NCBI RefSeq assembly: GCF_005153485.1
Contig: NZ_CP039740.1
Span: 2,979,001-3,043,000 of the forward strand
DNA length: 64,000 bases
Source of the DNA: Pseudolabrys sp. FHR47
GTDB lineage: Bacteria > Pseudomonadota > Alphaproteobacteria > Rhizobiales > Xanthobacteraceae
Direction of reading: 5' to 3'
A program made the position numbers and the translations under genes. The notes beneath the pieces are model-generated. The model was given only the letters and a program-made list of their open reading frames with translations, ran no database searches and was not told the DNA's origin. This document shows positions 8,692-17,666 of the stretch, piece after piece; position 1 is the stretch's first letter, and the number at the start of each line of letters is the position of its first letter.

Positions 8692-10122
8692 ATGAGACGG
8701 ATCAATATGAGGCAACGGCCCCAAACCATGTTCGACAAGCTCTGGTCGAGCCATGAAATCGCGCAGCGCGAAGACGGCTCGGCGCTGCTCTTCGTCGACA
8801 GGCATTTCGTGCATGAAGGCTCGTTTCACGGCTTCAGCCAATTAAAGGCTCGCGGCCGCAAGGTTGCCGAGCCGAACCTCACTTTCGGCATCGCCGATCA
8901 TTATGTGCCGACGCGCGACCGCGACCGACCGATCGCCAACGCCGAGATCGCGGAGATGGTGCGCAAGCTCGAACAGAACACCGGCGACACTGGCGTTACC
9001 TTGTTCGGATTGCGCGATCCGCGCCAGGGCATCGTTCACGTCGTCGGTCCCGAACAAGGGCTGACCTTGCCCGGCCTCCTCATTGTCTGCGGTGACAGCC
9101 ACACCTCGACGCATGGCGCCTTCGGCGCCTACGCCTTTGGCATCGGCGCGTCCGAAGTCGCGCACGTCCTGATGACGCAGACATTGTGGCAGAAGAAGCC
9201 GAAGCGTATGCGCATCGTCGTGAACGGCGAAGCGACAGCCGGCATCGCCGCCAAGGACATCGCGCTTGCCATCATTGCCCGCATCCATGCCGACGGCGCG
9301 CAAGGCCACGCCATCGAATATGCCGGCAGCGCCGTCCGGGCGTTGTCGATGGAAGGCCGCCTGACGCTCTGCAACATGTCGATCGAAGGCGGCGGCCGTT
9401 GCGGCATGGTCGCGCCCGACGCCACGACCTTTGCCTATCTGAAGGGACGCCCCTATGCGCCTGCCGGCGATGACTTCGACCGTGCCGTTGCTGACTGGTC
9501 GATGTTGCCGTCCGATCCGAACGCCGAATTCGATCGCGAAGTCACGCTCGATGCAGCCGCTATCGCGCCGATCGTCACCTGGGGTACCACGCCGGACGAT
9601 GCCCTGCCGATCGACCAGCGAGTACCCGATCCGGCCGACGAGGCAGACGAAGCGCGCGCGGCCTATATTCGCGATGCGCTGGATTACATGGGCGTCCGTC
9701 CCGGTACGAAACTGACTGACGTCGCCATCGATCGCGTCTTCATCGGCTCCTGTACCAATGCCCGCATCGAGGATTTGCGCGCCGCCGCCGCTGTGCTGGC
9801 GGGCCGCGTCAGCAAGGTGCCGGGGCTGATTTCGCCCGGTTCATCGCTGGTAAAAAAGCAGGCCGAACAGGAAGGGCTGGATCGCATCTTCAAGGATGCC
9901 GGCCTCGAATGGGCGGCCTCCGGCTGCTCAATGTGCGTCGGCATCAATGGCGATCTGGTGCCCGAAGGCGAACGCTGCGCCTCGACGACCAACCGCAATT
10001 TCAAGGGCCGACAGGGCCGCGGCGCACGCACGCACCTGATGTCGCCCGCCATGGTCGCTGCCGCCGCGGTGACCGGGCATCTCGCCGATGTGCGTCCCCT
10101 GCTGGCCGGCCGCAAGGCTTAA
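8692..10122 (+). CDS. LeuC-type hydro-lyase large subunit (isopropylmalate/homoaconitase family)
   Basis: A 476-residue member of the aconitase superfamily closest in layout to LeuC. It has GDSHTSTHGAFGAYAFGIG (about residue 133), the first Fe-S cysteine in FIGSCTNARIEDLR (about residue 350), and the last two in CSMCVG (about residue 410). It therefore should carry a [4Fe-4S] cluster and interconvert hydroxy-acid isomers or hydrate a maleate-type double bond together with the small subunit encoded 11 nt downstream. ATGs at 8692, 8707 and 8728 are all possible starts; none has a strong ribosome site. Its place opposite a PEP-mutase-family lyase operon suggests catabolism rather than leucine synthesis. 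Confidence 0.9.
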   Translation: MRRINMRQRPQTMFDKLWSSHEIAQREDGSALLFVDRHFVHEGSFHGFSQLKARGRKVAEPNLTFGIADHYVPTRDRDRPIANAEIAEMVRKLEQNTGDTGVTLFGLRDPRQGIVHVVGPEQGLTLPGLLIVCGDSHTSTHGAFGAYAFGIGASEVAHVLMTQTLWQKKPKRMRIVVNGEATAGIAAKDIALAIIARIHADGAQGHAIEYAGSAVRALSMEGRLTLCNMSIEGGGRCGMVAPDATTFAYLKGRPYAPAGDDFDRAVADWSMLPSDPNAEFDREVTLDAAAIAPIVTWGTTPDDALPIDQRVPDPADEADEARAAYIRDALDYMGVRPGTKLTDVAIDRVFIGSCTNARIEDLRAAAAVLAGRVSKVPGLISPGSSLVKKQAEQEGLDRIFKDAGLEWAASGCSMCVGINGDLVPEGERCASTTNRNFKGRQGRGARTHLMSPAMVAAAAVTGHLADVRPLLAGRKA

Positions 10123-10133
10123 GGAAAGCGCGA

Positions 10134-10751
10134 ATGGAAAAATTCACCCGCCTGACCGCCAAGGCCTGTCCGCTGCCGCAGCCCAACATCAACACCGACG
10201 CCATTCTGCCCGCGCGTTTTCTGAAGTGGCCGCGCGACAAGGGTCTCGGTCAGGTGCTGTTCGCCGATCTGCGCCGGAATCCCGAGGGACAGGAAATCGC
10301 CGATTTCCCGCTCAACCAGCCAGCCTGGCAAGACGCGAAAATTCTTGTCGCAGGTCGCAATTTTGGCGGCGGGTCATCGCGTGAAGCAGCGGTCTACGCG
10401 GTTTACGACTACGGCTTTCGCTGCGTCATCGCACCGTCGTTCGGCGACATCTTCGCGCAGAATGCGGTCAAGAACGGCCTCCTCGCCGCCATCGTCTCCG
10501 ATGCCGATGCCGCCGAAATCGCGGCCGCCATTGAAGCCGACCCGGAGCGGATGGTGATTGTCGATCTGCCGCAGCAAACGATCGTCTGCGGCAACCGCTC
10601 CTACGGCTTCGCCATCGAACCCGTGAGCAAGAGCCAGTTGGTCAATGGCTGGGACGATATCGACCTGACCGACAGTTATCGGGCGCAAATAGAGACGTTT
10701 CTCAAGCGGGACTGCGAATTGCGCCCTTGGGCAGCCTTCGTCAAGCGTTAG
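10134..10751 (+). CDS. LeuD-type hydro-lyase small subunit
   Basis: A 205-residue swivelling-domain subunit with the LeuD pattern: NINTDAILPARFLKWPRDKG near the start, then GRNFGGGSSREAAVYAVYDYGF (substrate-specificity loop) and IAPSFGDIFAQNAVKNGLL. It partners the large subunit just upstream. A good ribosome site, AAGGAAAG, overlaps the leuC stop 7 nt before the ATG. Like its partner, it may act on a dimethylmaleate- or citraconate-like acid rather than isopropylmalate. Without leuA or leuB nearby, leucine synthesis is unlikely. Confidence 0.9.
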   Translation: MEKFTRLTAKACPLPQPNINTDAILPARFLKWPRDKGLGQVLFADLRRNPEGQEIADFPLNQPAWQDAKILVAGRNFGGGSSREAAVYAVYDYGFRCVIAPSFGDIFAQNAVKNGLLAAIVSDADAAEIAAAIEADPERMVIVDLPQQTIVCGNRSYGFAIEPVSKSQLVNGWDDIDLTDSYRAQIETFLKRDCELRPWAAFVKR

Positions 10752-11390
10752 ATCCTGACAATCGAAGCGACACGGTTCGGGCTAATCGTCTGCCCCATCA
10801 GATCCCGACAATCGACGCGCCGCCGTCCGGGCTTGGTCTGGCCGGTTATCATCGCCGCCTCGGGACCGGCGAGCCATGCCACCGCAAAGGCGATTTCGCG
10901 CGAATCGGAGACGGCCGAGCAGAATCGCGCGTCCGCGTTCTTCGAGCGCGGCTTCGCCGATGCTCTTTCGCGTCAACGGCGTCGCGATTAATCCGGGCGC
11001 TACCGCATTCACTGTGATGCCGAACGGCGCGAATTCCCGCGCCCAGGCCTTTGTCAGACCGAGCAAAGCGCTTTTCGCCGCTACATAGTGGCTCATGCTA
11101 TCATGACCGGTCATTGCGAAATTGGACGCAATATTGACGATGCGCCCTGCGCGCTGTTGCTTCATCCGCGGCATCACCGCCTTGGCAAAAAAGATTGCGC
11201 CTTTGACATGGGTGTCGAACATGCCATCGACATCGGCCTCCGCTATCGCCTCGATAGGCTTCGAAAAGCCGCTGATGCCGGCGTTGTTGACAAGAATGTC
11301 AATACGGCCCGCCTGCCGCTGCAAAGCCTAGATGGCTTCAGCAATGTCGCTCACGACTCTATTATCCACTTTCAGCTTGAGCAACCCGCT
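10748..11390 (-). pseudogene. Decayed short-chain dehydrogenase/reductase (SDR) gene
   Basis: An SDR reading frame survives from GRIDILVNNAGISG through the catalytic Tyr and Lys (SHYVAAKSALLGLTKAWAREF) and GITVNAVAPGLIATPL. Three lesions are visible. The N-terminal Rossmann motif is absent. A TAG interrupts the frame at AEAI-stop-ALQRQAGRID (about 11330). Near 10920 the frame shifts, the normal C-terminus DSREIAFAVAWLAGPEAAMI continuing one frame over. The upstream end stops abruptly at about 11.39 kb, next to a headless LysR gene on the other strand, so a deletion removed the 5' ends of a divergent regulator/SDR pair. Confidence 0.85.
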
Positions 11391-11399
11391 GTCGGCGCC

Positions 11400-11773
11400 T
11401 GAAGACGGTCGTGCCGAAGGATTTCGACGGCGAAAACTTCATCTCACTAAATCACTCGACGCAGAGCCGGCGTCAGGTCGATGCTATTTTCGCCGAGCAC
11501 GGCGTTTACCGCGTAATGCGGGTGGAAACCCATCTGTCCGAGATCGTCTGCGGCCTGGTCTCCTCAGGCCTCGGCGTCGGCATCTGCGACCCGTTCACCG
11601 CCCGCGAATTCCTCGGTCGCGGCGTGGTCGCCCGGCCGTTCCAACCGGTCGTGACGATCGAGGTCTTCGCGCTCTATTCGTCGCACCATGCGCCAACCGC
11701 GATTGCCTTCGAATTCATCGAGCAATTCGCTGCCCACATTCGGAAATTCGACCGAGAGTACCGGCGCAGCTGA
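11400..11773 (+). pseudogene. LysR-type regulator remnant, C-terminal effector domain only
   Basis: About 120 residues resembling the last third of a LysR-family effector-binding domain (FISLNHSTQSRRQVDAIF; THLSEIVCGLVSSGLGVGI; DPFTAREFLGRGVVARPF). The helix-turn-helix and the first effector lobe are missing. A GTG at 11411 could be read as a start but lacks a DNA-binding domain. It faces away from the truncated SDR gene, and the junction between them is a deletion point. Probably a dead remnant of the SDR gene's former regulator. Confidence 0.8.
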
Positions 11774-11906
11774 CACACCGTCCTAGGAGTAAGCAGCGTT
11801 TGTTCAGTGCAATTAGTCTAGCGCGTGTATAGAAGTCGAGCCGCCCTAAGTCCGACGGGTATGACCTCCGCCTACTCGGTCACGGTAAGTTCTTGGCTCT
11901 TCTTGC

Positions 11907-11966
11907 TTAATCCCGGCAGACGCCACAGTCCATCATGGGGGCGATACTGAAGCGTCTTTGCGGCAT
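11907..11966 (-). other. dusA 5'-end relic (candidate integrase attachment site 1)
   Basis: On the minus strand a 19-codon frame reads MPQRRFSIAPMMD, then CGVCRD and stop. The first 13 residues match the N-terminus of tRNA-dihydrouridine synthase A (RFSVAPMLDWTD in E. coli DusA), and the match ends right after MMD. The 5' end of dusA is a known target of tyrosine-integrase elements, so this looks like an orphan attachment site. No dusA body follows. Confidence 0.6.
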
Positions 11967-12142
11967 TTCAGAAGTTCTCAAGCAAGTCGGCGCCGCTGGA
12001 GCGACACCGAGCCTTCAATTGGCATCGATTAACGCCTATTGCCGCTGATTTCCAGTGCGGCAAAAGAAGGGCTTGGTTCGGCCGGGCGACGCTCCGCCGT
12101 TTGCCTTGAAACTTCCGACCTCGCGGCCTGAGCGGAGATCCG
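11967..12142. other. Intergenic DNA, no gene seen
   Basis: No credible coding sequence lies between the dusA relic and the M20 gene end. TTGCCGC (12039-12045) and GCGGCAA (12057-12063) can form a 7-bp stem 80 nt beyond the M20 stop. Without a T-run it is only a weak terminator candidate. Confidence 0.4.
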
Positions 12143-13402
12143 TCAGCGCAGCGTCTTGTCGAGCGCCTTCACCGCCTGCAGGACGACGGCGGCGCCGGCG
12201 GCGATCTGCTCGCGATCCGACCATTCCTCCAGCACGTGACTCTTGCCAGCCTTGCACGGCACGAACACCATGGCCGACCTGCAGATGCGGCTCATGAAGC
12301 CGGCGTCGTGACCGGCGCCGCTGGCCAAATCGGTCGCGCTGAGGCCGAGATCGCGGGCTGCCTGGTGCATGGCCGCGCGCACGGTCTCGTCGCAGATCAC
12401 CGGCTTGCTGTCGGACAGCGTGGCGATCGGCAGGCGCTTGACCCGAGCCGCCGTGGCATGCGCGCCACTCTCCTGCTCGATGGCGTCGAAGAAGCGCGCG
12501 CTCAGCACCGGATTGGTACTGCGCGCATCGATCACCAGCTGGCAGCGGCCGGGCACGATATTGGAAGCACCCGGCTCCACATTGAAGATGCCGACGGTGG
12601 CGACGAAATAGCCCTGCCCCTCGCCGGCCAACTGCTCGGCGAGCACACGCACCGAGACCGCCGTACTGGCGCCGGCGACCAGCGCATCCTGGCGCAGATG
12701 CATCGGCGTGGTGCCGGCATGATCGGCCGCGCCCTCGAATACGATTTCCATACGGCGTATGCCGACCAGCGAGGTGACGATGCCGACATCGAGCCTTTGC
12801 GATTCCAGCACCACGCCCTGCTCGATGTGCAGTTCGAGAAATGCCTTGATGTCCGAACGCTTGGCGTCAGCAAGCCGGTCGGGGTCGCCGCCGACCCGGC
12901 GCAGCGCTGCCCGCAACGTCTCACCGCCCGGTTCGGTCAGGTCGAGCATAGACGGTTCCAGTGCACCCACCATGCCGCGGCTGCCGATGCAGGAAAGTCC
13001 ATACTCGCTCGGCTCTTCGGCGAGGAAATCAATGACCTCAATGGTATGGTCTAGTCGCGCCCCCTGATCGCGCAGCGCCCGCACCACCTCTAGCGCTGTG
13101 GCAAGCCCGGCGATGCCGTCGAAGCGCCCGCCGGCGGGCACGGTGTCGCTGTGCGAGCCAACCGCGATGACGCCGCGCGCCGGATCGGCGCCTTCAAGCC
13201 GACCGATCATGTTGCCGGCGGCGTCGATGCGCACAGCGAGCCCCGCCTCGGCGAAACGCTTGGCCACCAGTTCGCGGCCTTGAAGAAACAGCGGCGAGAA
13301 CGACCGGCGGGTATAGGGACGGTCTGGCTCGGTGAGCGCGGCGAGGTCCATCACGTCGGCCCAGAGCCGATCGCCATCGAGCGGGAGATTGGATGCAGCC
13401 AA
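12143..13402 (-). CDS. M20-family amidohydrolase (N-carbamoylase/allantoate-amidohydrolase type) in hut operon
   Basis: A 419-residue zinc amidohydrolase of the hydantoinase/carbamoylase branch of M20. Candidate metal ligands are visible: GSHSDTVP, GRFDGIAGL, the Glu pair in DFLAEEPSEYGL, ELHIEQG and SGAGHDAGFM. TTG at 13402 is the likely start, 8 nt after GGAG. It is the last gene of an operon with hutF and hutD. HutF makes N-formylglutamate, normally hydrolysed by HutG, which is not here. A carbamoylase-type enzyme cleaving N-formyl-L-glutamate to glutamate and formate would close the pathway. That role is inference; N-carbamoyl-amino-acid hydrolysis is the alternative. Confidence 0.9.
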   Translation of the reverse strand: MAASNLPLDGDRLWADVMDLAALTEPDRPYTRRSFSPLFLQGRELVAKRFAEAGLAVRIDAAGNMIGRLEGADPARGVIAVGSHSDTVPAGGRFDGIAGLATALEVVRALRDQGARLDHTIEVIDFLAEEPSEYGLSCIGSRGMVGALEPSMLDLTEPGGETLRAALRRVGGDPDRLADAKRSDIKAFLELHIEQGVVLESQRLDVGIVTSLVGIRRMEIVFEGAADHAGTTPMHLRQDALVAGASTAVSVRVLAEQLAGEGQGYFVATVGIFNVEPGASNIVPGRCQLVIDARSTNPVLSARFFDAIEQESGAHATAARVKRLPIATLSDSKPVICDETVRAAMHQAARDLGLSATDLASGAGHDAGFMSRICRSAMVFVPCKAGKSHVLEEWSDREQIAAGAAVVLQAVKALDKTLR

Positions 13403-13428
13403 AACAATTTCTCCTGTCGTCAGGGCCG

Positions 13429-14814
13429 TCAGCCACGACGCGCGGCGACTAGTCCTCCCCGTGCCGAGGCGCCGAGCGCGTGGGCACCATCGTTGACGCG
13501 GGTCGTCCCGGCGACCACGACTTCGGAAATCGCCGAATGCCGGTGGCTGGCGAAAACATGTGCCGACAGCATCGCATCGGCCGATGGCAGACCAGCGAGC
13601 AAATGGTGGCTCGCATCGAGCATCACCCAATCGGCCTGTTGCCCGACGGCGAAACCCGCGATCGGCCGCGCACTCGCCTGCGCACCGCCGGCCACCGCTT
13701 CCAATGTCATCGCCGTAGCGACAAAGCGCTGCGCCGCTGTCGCCAGCACATTGCGCCGTCGAGTCAGCAGGCGCTGGCTGTATTCCAACGCCATCAATTC
13801 CTCGGCGGCGTTGACGCAGATATGGCTGTCGGAGCCGATGCCCCAGCGCCCCTGCCCGGCGCGCCAGCGCGAGGCGTCGAAGATGCCGTCACCAAGATTG
13901 GCTTCAGTGGTCGGACACAGTCCGGCGACCGCGCCGGTGGCGGCCGCGCACCGCGCTTCGTCATCGTCCATGTGGGTAGCATGAATGAGGCACCAGCGCG
14001 CATCGACCGCGGCGTGATCGAGCAGCCATTGCACCGGCCGCTTGCCGCTCCATGCCAAACACGCCTCGACCTCGCCGGTCTGTTCGGCGACGTGAATATG
14101 AATCGGCGCTGTGGCGTCGATGGCGTCGAGCCCGGCCAGGGACTCGCGCAGACTGTCGGGCGGCACCGCGCGCAGCGAATGCGGCGCCAGACCCAAGCGC
14201 GCGCCTTGCGTGGCACAAACCGGTTTGAGGCGCTCCAGCAGCTTCAGCATCGAGTCCGTGCTGCGGATGAAACGGCGCTGGCCCTCATGCGACGGCTGGC
14301 CGCCGAAACCGCTGCTCTGATACAGCACCGGCAGCAAGGTGATGCCGATGCCGGCGCGCTCGGCGGCGCGCAGCAGCGCCAGCGCCAGCGTGGCATCGTC
14401 GGTATAAGGCCGGCCGTCGGTGTCGTGATGGACGTAGTGGAATTCGCAGACGCTGGTGTAGCCGGCCTCTAACATCTCCACGTAAAGCGCCGTGGCGATC
14501 GCTTCCAATTGCTCAGGCGTCAGCGTCGACGCAGCACGATACATCAGACGGCGCCAGCTCCAGAAACTGTCCTCGGTGTCGCCGCGATATTCGGTCAGCC
14601 CGGCGAAAGCGCGCTGAAAGGCGTGCGAATGCAGATTGGGCATGCCGGGCAATAATGGACCGGTCGCGCGGCGGATGCCCGGACCTGGCTGTGCGCCCAC
14701 GTCAACTCCGGTAAGGCGACCGCGCTCGTCCCATTCCAGAAGAACATCTCGCGCCCAGCCATCGGGCAGCAGAGCCTGGGGCGCGAACAGGCGACGCGTG
14801 ACGGAGTGATTCAT
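13429..14814 (-). CDS. hutF: Formimidoylglutamate deiminase HutF
   Basis: A 461-residue amidohydrolase-superfamily enzyme matching HutF. It has GMPNLHSHAFQRAFAG (metal HxH, about residue 58), SFWSWRRLMY (HutF-typical), HIHVAEQTGEVEACL, CLIHATHMDDDE and WGIGSDSHICVNAAEEL (the metal Asp). It converts N-formimino-L-glutamate plus water to N-formyl-L-glutamate and ammonia in the five-step histidine route. Its ATG overlaps the hutD stop. The rest of the pathway (hutH, hutU, hutI, hutG) is not in this window. Confidence 0.94.
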   Translation of the reverse strand: MNHSVTRRLFAPQALLPDGWARDVLLEWDERGRLTGVDVGAQPGPGIRRATGPLLPGMPNLHSHAFQRAFAGLTEYRGDTEDSFWSWRRLMYRAASTLTPEQLEAIATALYVEMLEAGYTSVCEFHYVHHDTDGRPYTDDATLALALLRAAERAGIGITLLPVLYQSSGFGGQPSHEGQRRFIRSTDSMLKLLERLKPVCATQGARLGLAPHSLRAVPPDSLRESLAGLDAIDATAPIHIHVAEQTGEVEACLAWSGKRPVQWLLDHAAVDARWCLIHATHMDDDEARCAAATGAVAGLCPTTEANLGDGIFDASRWRAGQGRWGIGSDSHICVNAAEELMALEYSQRLLTRRRNVLATAAQRFVATAMTLEAVAGGAQASARPIAGFAVGQQADWVMLDASHHLLAGLPSADAMLSAHVFASHRHSAISEVVVAGTTRVNDGAHALGASARGGLVAARRG

Positions 14815-15413
14815 GCAAGCCCCACTTCCCGGTCGACTGCGTCGATCACGACGGCCAGCAATGCCGCCTGATTATCCGATGGCTGCAGGCTCCAGCACCT
14901 TGTTTGCCCTTGCCACCACAGGCCACTGCCCGATGTCAGTTGGAAATTTTGTGCCACACCCTCGGCACGCCAGTCGCCGTCGACCGCCAACAGCAGCCCC
15001 TGGTCTGACGCGGCCAGATTCTGTTCGTGTCTGACGACCCGAACTTCACTGCGCCAGCCGTCGCGTCGGGTCATCACGTTGAGATCCTGGCACGCACCCT
15101 CGAGCAGTTCGGCGTCGATTTCGACTTCGCCGGCGAAGGCGAAGGGCGTGAGAGGCGCATCGAGGCGATGATCGATCAGACCATCGGTCGAGCGCAGCCG
15201 CACACCGGCGCCGCGCAGCAGCACCGTCACCCGGTCAACATCGGGAAAAATGGAGAAGGCACCGTCGCGCGCGATCGTAGCGATGCTCGCCCGCCAGCCG
15301 AACGCATCGGCGCCAGCGCCCGCCGGCTGACAGACAATTTCCCGCGTCTCGCCACCGCCATTCTTCCAGGGCGACGGCGCGAGATCGGCAACAGCGAAGG
15401 GCGTGATCGTCAC
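14811..15413 (-). CDS. hutD: HutD-family cupin protein
   Basis: A 200-residue bicupin-like HutD protein. Hallmarks are the N-terminal PSPWKNGGGETREI and FGWRASIATIARDGAFSIFPDVDR, and the central HRLDAPLTPFAFAG. HutD has no known enzymatic role; in pseudomonads it is thought to limit hut expression, perhaps by binding formylglutamate or urocanate. The start is GTG at 15413, 6 nt after the ABC ATPase stop. Its presence with HutF supports histidine catabolism for the operon, although the neighbouring ABC transporter is only generically an amino-acid importer. Confidence 0.92.
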   Translation of the reverse strand: MTITPFAVADLAPSPWKNGGGETREIVCQPAGAGADAFGWRASIATIARDGAFSIFPDVDRVTVLLRGAGVRLRSTDGLIDHRLDAPLTPFAFAGEVEIDAELLEGACQDLNVMTRRDGWRSEVRVVRHEQNLAASDQGLLLAVDGDWRAEGVAQNFQLTSGSGLWWQGQTRCWSLQPSDNQAALLAVVIDAVDREVGLA

Positions 15414-15419
15414 GGCAAG

Positions 15420-16196
15420 TCAGCCACGGTTGAGCACGGCCTGCAGGAATTCGCGCGTGCGCGGCTGTGTCGGCTCGGTGAAGATCTGCTCCGGCGCGCC
15501 GGTCTCGATGATGGTGCCGTGGTCCATTACCACCACAACATCGGCCACTTCGCGGGCAAAATTCATTTCATGGGTGACGACCATCATCGTCATGCCCTCG
15601 CCGGCCAGAACCTTCATCACCTGCAGCACTTCGCCGACCAGTTCGGGATCGAGCGCCGAAGTCGGCTCGTCGAACAGCATGACGCGCGGCTTCATCGCCA
15701 AAGCCCGCGCGATGGCGACGCGCTGCTTCTGGCCGCCGGACAGGCTCGCCGGCATGGCGTCGGCTTTGTCTACGAGGCCGACTTTTTCCAAGAGCGCACG
15801 CGCTTCCGCATCCGCCTGCTCGCGCGACAGGCCACGCAATTTGCGCGGCGCCAACGCAATATTGTGCAGCGCCGACAAATGCGGAAACAGGTTGAAGGAC
15901 TGGAACACCATGCCGACTTCTTCACGCAGGGTGTTCAGCTCGGCATCCGGCAGGAAGTGTCCGTCATTGACCAAGGTGCGGCCGCAAATGTCGATCCGGC
16001 CGCCTTCCGGCTGCTCCAGCCCGTTGCAGCAGCGCAGGAACGTGCTCTTGCCCGAGCCGCTCGGCCCGATGACCACGACAACCTGCGACGGCTGGACATC
16101 GAAGTCGATACCGTTGAGTACCAAATGCGCGCCAAACGACTTGCGCAGGCCGCGGATGCGGACGATCGGCTCGGCAGCGTTTTTCTCGCCGCTCAT
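15420..16196 (-). CDS. Polar amino acid ABC transporter ATPase (GlnQ/HisP type)
   Basis: A 258-residue ABC ATPase of the polar amino-acid family. It has Walker [10 protein letters not shown], signature [15 protein letters not shown] and Walker [16 protein letters not shown] with the family's following EVLQVMK. C-terminal [13 protein letters not shown] is also typical. The ATG at 16196 overlaps the permease stop (ATGA). It energises uptake of a polar amino acid, plausibly histidine or formiminoglutamate given hutD and hutF downstream. Confidence 0.94.
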   Translation of the reverse strand: MSGEKNAAEPIVRIRGLRKSFGAHLVLNGIDFDVQPSQVVVVIGPSGSGKSTFLRCCNGLEQPEGGRIDICGRTLVNDGHFLPDAELNTLREEVGMVFQSFNLFPHLSALHNIALAPRKLRGLSREQADAEARALLEKVGLVDKADAMPASLSGGQKQRVAIARALAMKPRVMLFDEPTSALDPELVGEVLQVMKVLAGEGMTMMVVTHEMNFAREVADVVVVMDHGTIIETGAPEQIFTEPTQPRTREFLQAVLNRG

Positions 16197-16861
16197 TGCA
16201 CCATGCCTCCCGCGCGCAGCCGCAATTCCACCTGGCGCAAGGCGATGGTGGTGAGCCCGGTGAGAACGAAATACACCGCCGCAACCGCCAGATAGACTTC
16301 CAGCGAGCGGTAGGACACGCTGATAATCCGCTGCCCCTCATGCATCAGGTCGTCGATGGTCAACAGCGACACCAGGGCTGAATTCTTGATCAGAGCGATG
16401 AACTCGTTGCCGAGCGGCGGGATCATGCGCACCAGCGCTTGCGGCAAAATCACCGAGCGCATCGCCAGCCCGGACGGCATGCCGAGCGAGCGGGCCGCCT
16501 CCATCTGACCGCGATCGACCGACTGGATCGCACCGCGCACGATCTCGGACACATAGGCGCCCGAATAGATGCCCATGCCGAGCATGCCGCAGACAAAGGC
16601 CGGCAACAGGATATTGAACTGCGGCAAGCCGAAAAACAGAATGAAAAGCTGCACCAGCAATGGCGTGCCGCGGATAACGGAGACATATGCGGTGCAGAGC
16701 CAGTAGATCAGCCATTTACGCGGGTCGAGCCGGCCGATGCCGACCAAGAGGCCGATCACGCACCCGAGCAGCAGCGATGCCGCCGTCACCTCGACGGTAA
16801 CGGCGGCGCCTTTGAGGAGCTGTGGCCAGCCCGCCCAGACAGGAGAGAAATCCAACTCCAA
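16193..16861 (-). CDS. Polar amino acid ABC transporter permease (GlnP/HisM type)
   Basis: A 222-residue permease with about five hydrophobic segments. It has the typical [22 protein letters not shown], the [16 protein letters not shown] stretch and the EAA loop [23 protein letters not shown]. The best start is TTG at 16861, 12 nt after the binding-protein stop. No second permease is present, so it probably homodimerises like GlnP. Unlike other transporter operons here, no hairpin separates it from the binding-protein gene. Confidence 0.93.
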   Translation of the reverse strand: MELDFSPVWAGWPQLLKGAAVTVEVTAASLLLGCVIGLLVGIGRLDPRKWLIYWLCTAYVSVIRGTPLLVQLFILFFGLPQFNILLPAFVCGMLGMGIYSGAYVSEIVRGAIQSVDRGQMEAARSLGMPSGLAMRSVILPQALVRMIPPLGNEFIALIKNSALVSLLTIDDLMHEGQRIISVSYRSLEVYLAVAAVYFVLTGLTTIALRQVELRLRAGGMVQ

Positions 16862-16873
16862 GACTCAAAATCC

Positions 16874-17617
16874 CTATTTGCCGGCGGGAAACCACTTATT
16901 GACGATGGCGGCGTAGGTGCCATCGGCCTTGAGCTTGGCGAGCGCGCCGTTGACCGCTTTCGTCAGTTCCGGCGTGTCCTTGCGCAGCGCCATACCGTAC
17001 TCCTCGGTCGTCAGTTGCTCCGGCAGCACATGCAGCCCGCCGCGGGTGCGTACATACTGGAACGCTGCCGGCTTGCCGGTCACCGCGGCATCGGCGCGAC
17101 CAATATCAACCAGGTTGAACATCTCCTGGTTCTTCTCGACCTCGACGCGCTGCACCTTGGGAAAATTCTTTTCCAGATAGCCGACCGACTTGGTGCCGAC
17201 CTGCACAGTCACCTTCTTGCCGTCGAGATCGGCAAGCTTGGTGATGGCCTTGTTGCCGTTCTTGACCATGATGACCAGGCCGCCGGCATAGTAAGGCTCG
17301 GTGAAATCGACGACTTTCTTGCGCTCGTCGGTGATGTAGATCGCCGACACCGCCATATCGAAACGCTTGGCGATCAGGCCCGGGATCAGGCCCTTGAAGT
17401 CGATGTCGATCCATTCGACCTTCTTGTTGATCGCCTTGGCAATGGCCTCGACCAGATCGATATCGAAACCGGTACGCTTGCCGTTCTCGGTGAATTCCAT
17501 CGGCGGGAATGTGGCGTCGGTACCGACGCGCAACACGTTGTCCTCCGCGCGGAGCGGCGAGTTGCCCAGTGCCAGAGCGGCGGCGGCGATCAGAAGCAGA
17601 TTACGACGGCGAATCAT
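16874..17617 (-). CDS. Amino acid ABC transporter periplasmic binding protein
   Basis: A 247-residue family-3 (type II) solute-binding protein. An N-terminal signal (MIRRRNLLLIAAAALALG, cleavage near PLRA-ED) precedes VGTDATFPPMEFTENGKRTG, which contains the ligand-binding start, and GFDIDLVEAIAK. Other conserved pieces are DMAVSAIYITDERKKVVDF (Arg that binds the ligand carboxylate) and VQVGTKSVGYL. A strong ribosome site, GAGGAG, lies 9 nt upstream of the ATG. It is the first structural gene after the IclR regulator. Specificity within polar amino acids cannot be read from sequence. Confidence 0.94.
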   Translation of the reverse strand: MIRRRNLLLIAAAALALGNSPLRAEDNVLRVGTDATFPPMEFTENGKRTGFDIDLVEAIAKAINKKVEWIDIDFKGLIPGLIAKRFDMAVSAIYITDERKKVVDFTEPYYAGGLVIMVKNGNKAITKLADLDGKKVTVQVGTKSVGYLEKNFPKVQRVEVEKNQEMFNLVDIGRADAAVTGKPAAFQYVRTRGGLHVLPEQLTTEEYGMALRKDTPELTKAVNGALAKLKADGTYAAIVNKWFPAGK

Positions 17618-17666
17618 ATCAAAGAGCTCCTCGTCTGATGGGTTTCAGTGGTAGTCAAAGTATCTC

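Noticed and set aside
8692..10751. leuCD as leucine biosynthesis genes
   Set aside because: No leuA or leuB accompanies them, and they are divergent from a catabolic transporter operon; the LeuCD label is kept only as family type.
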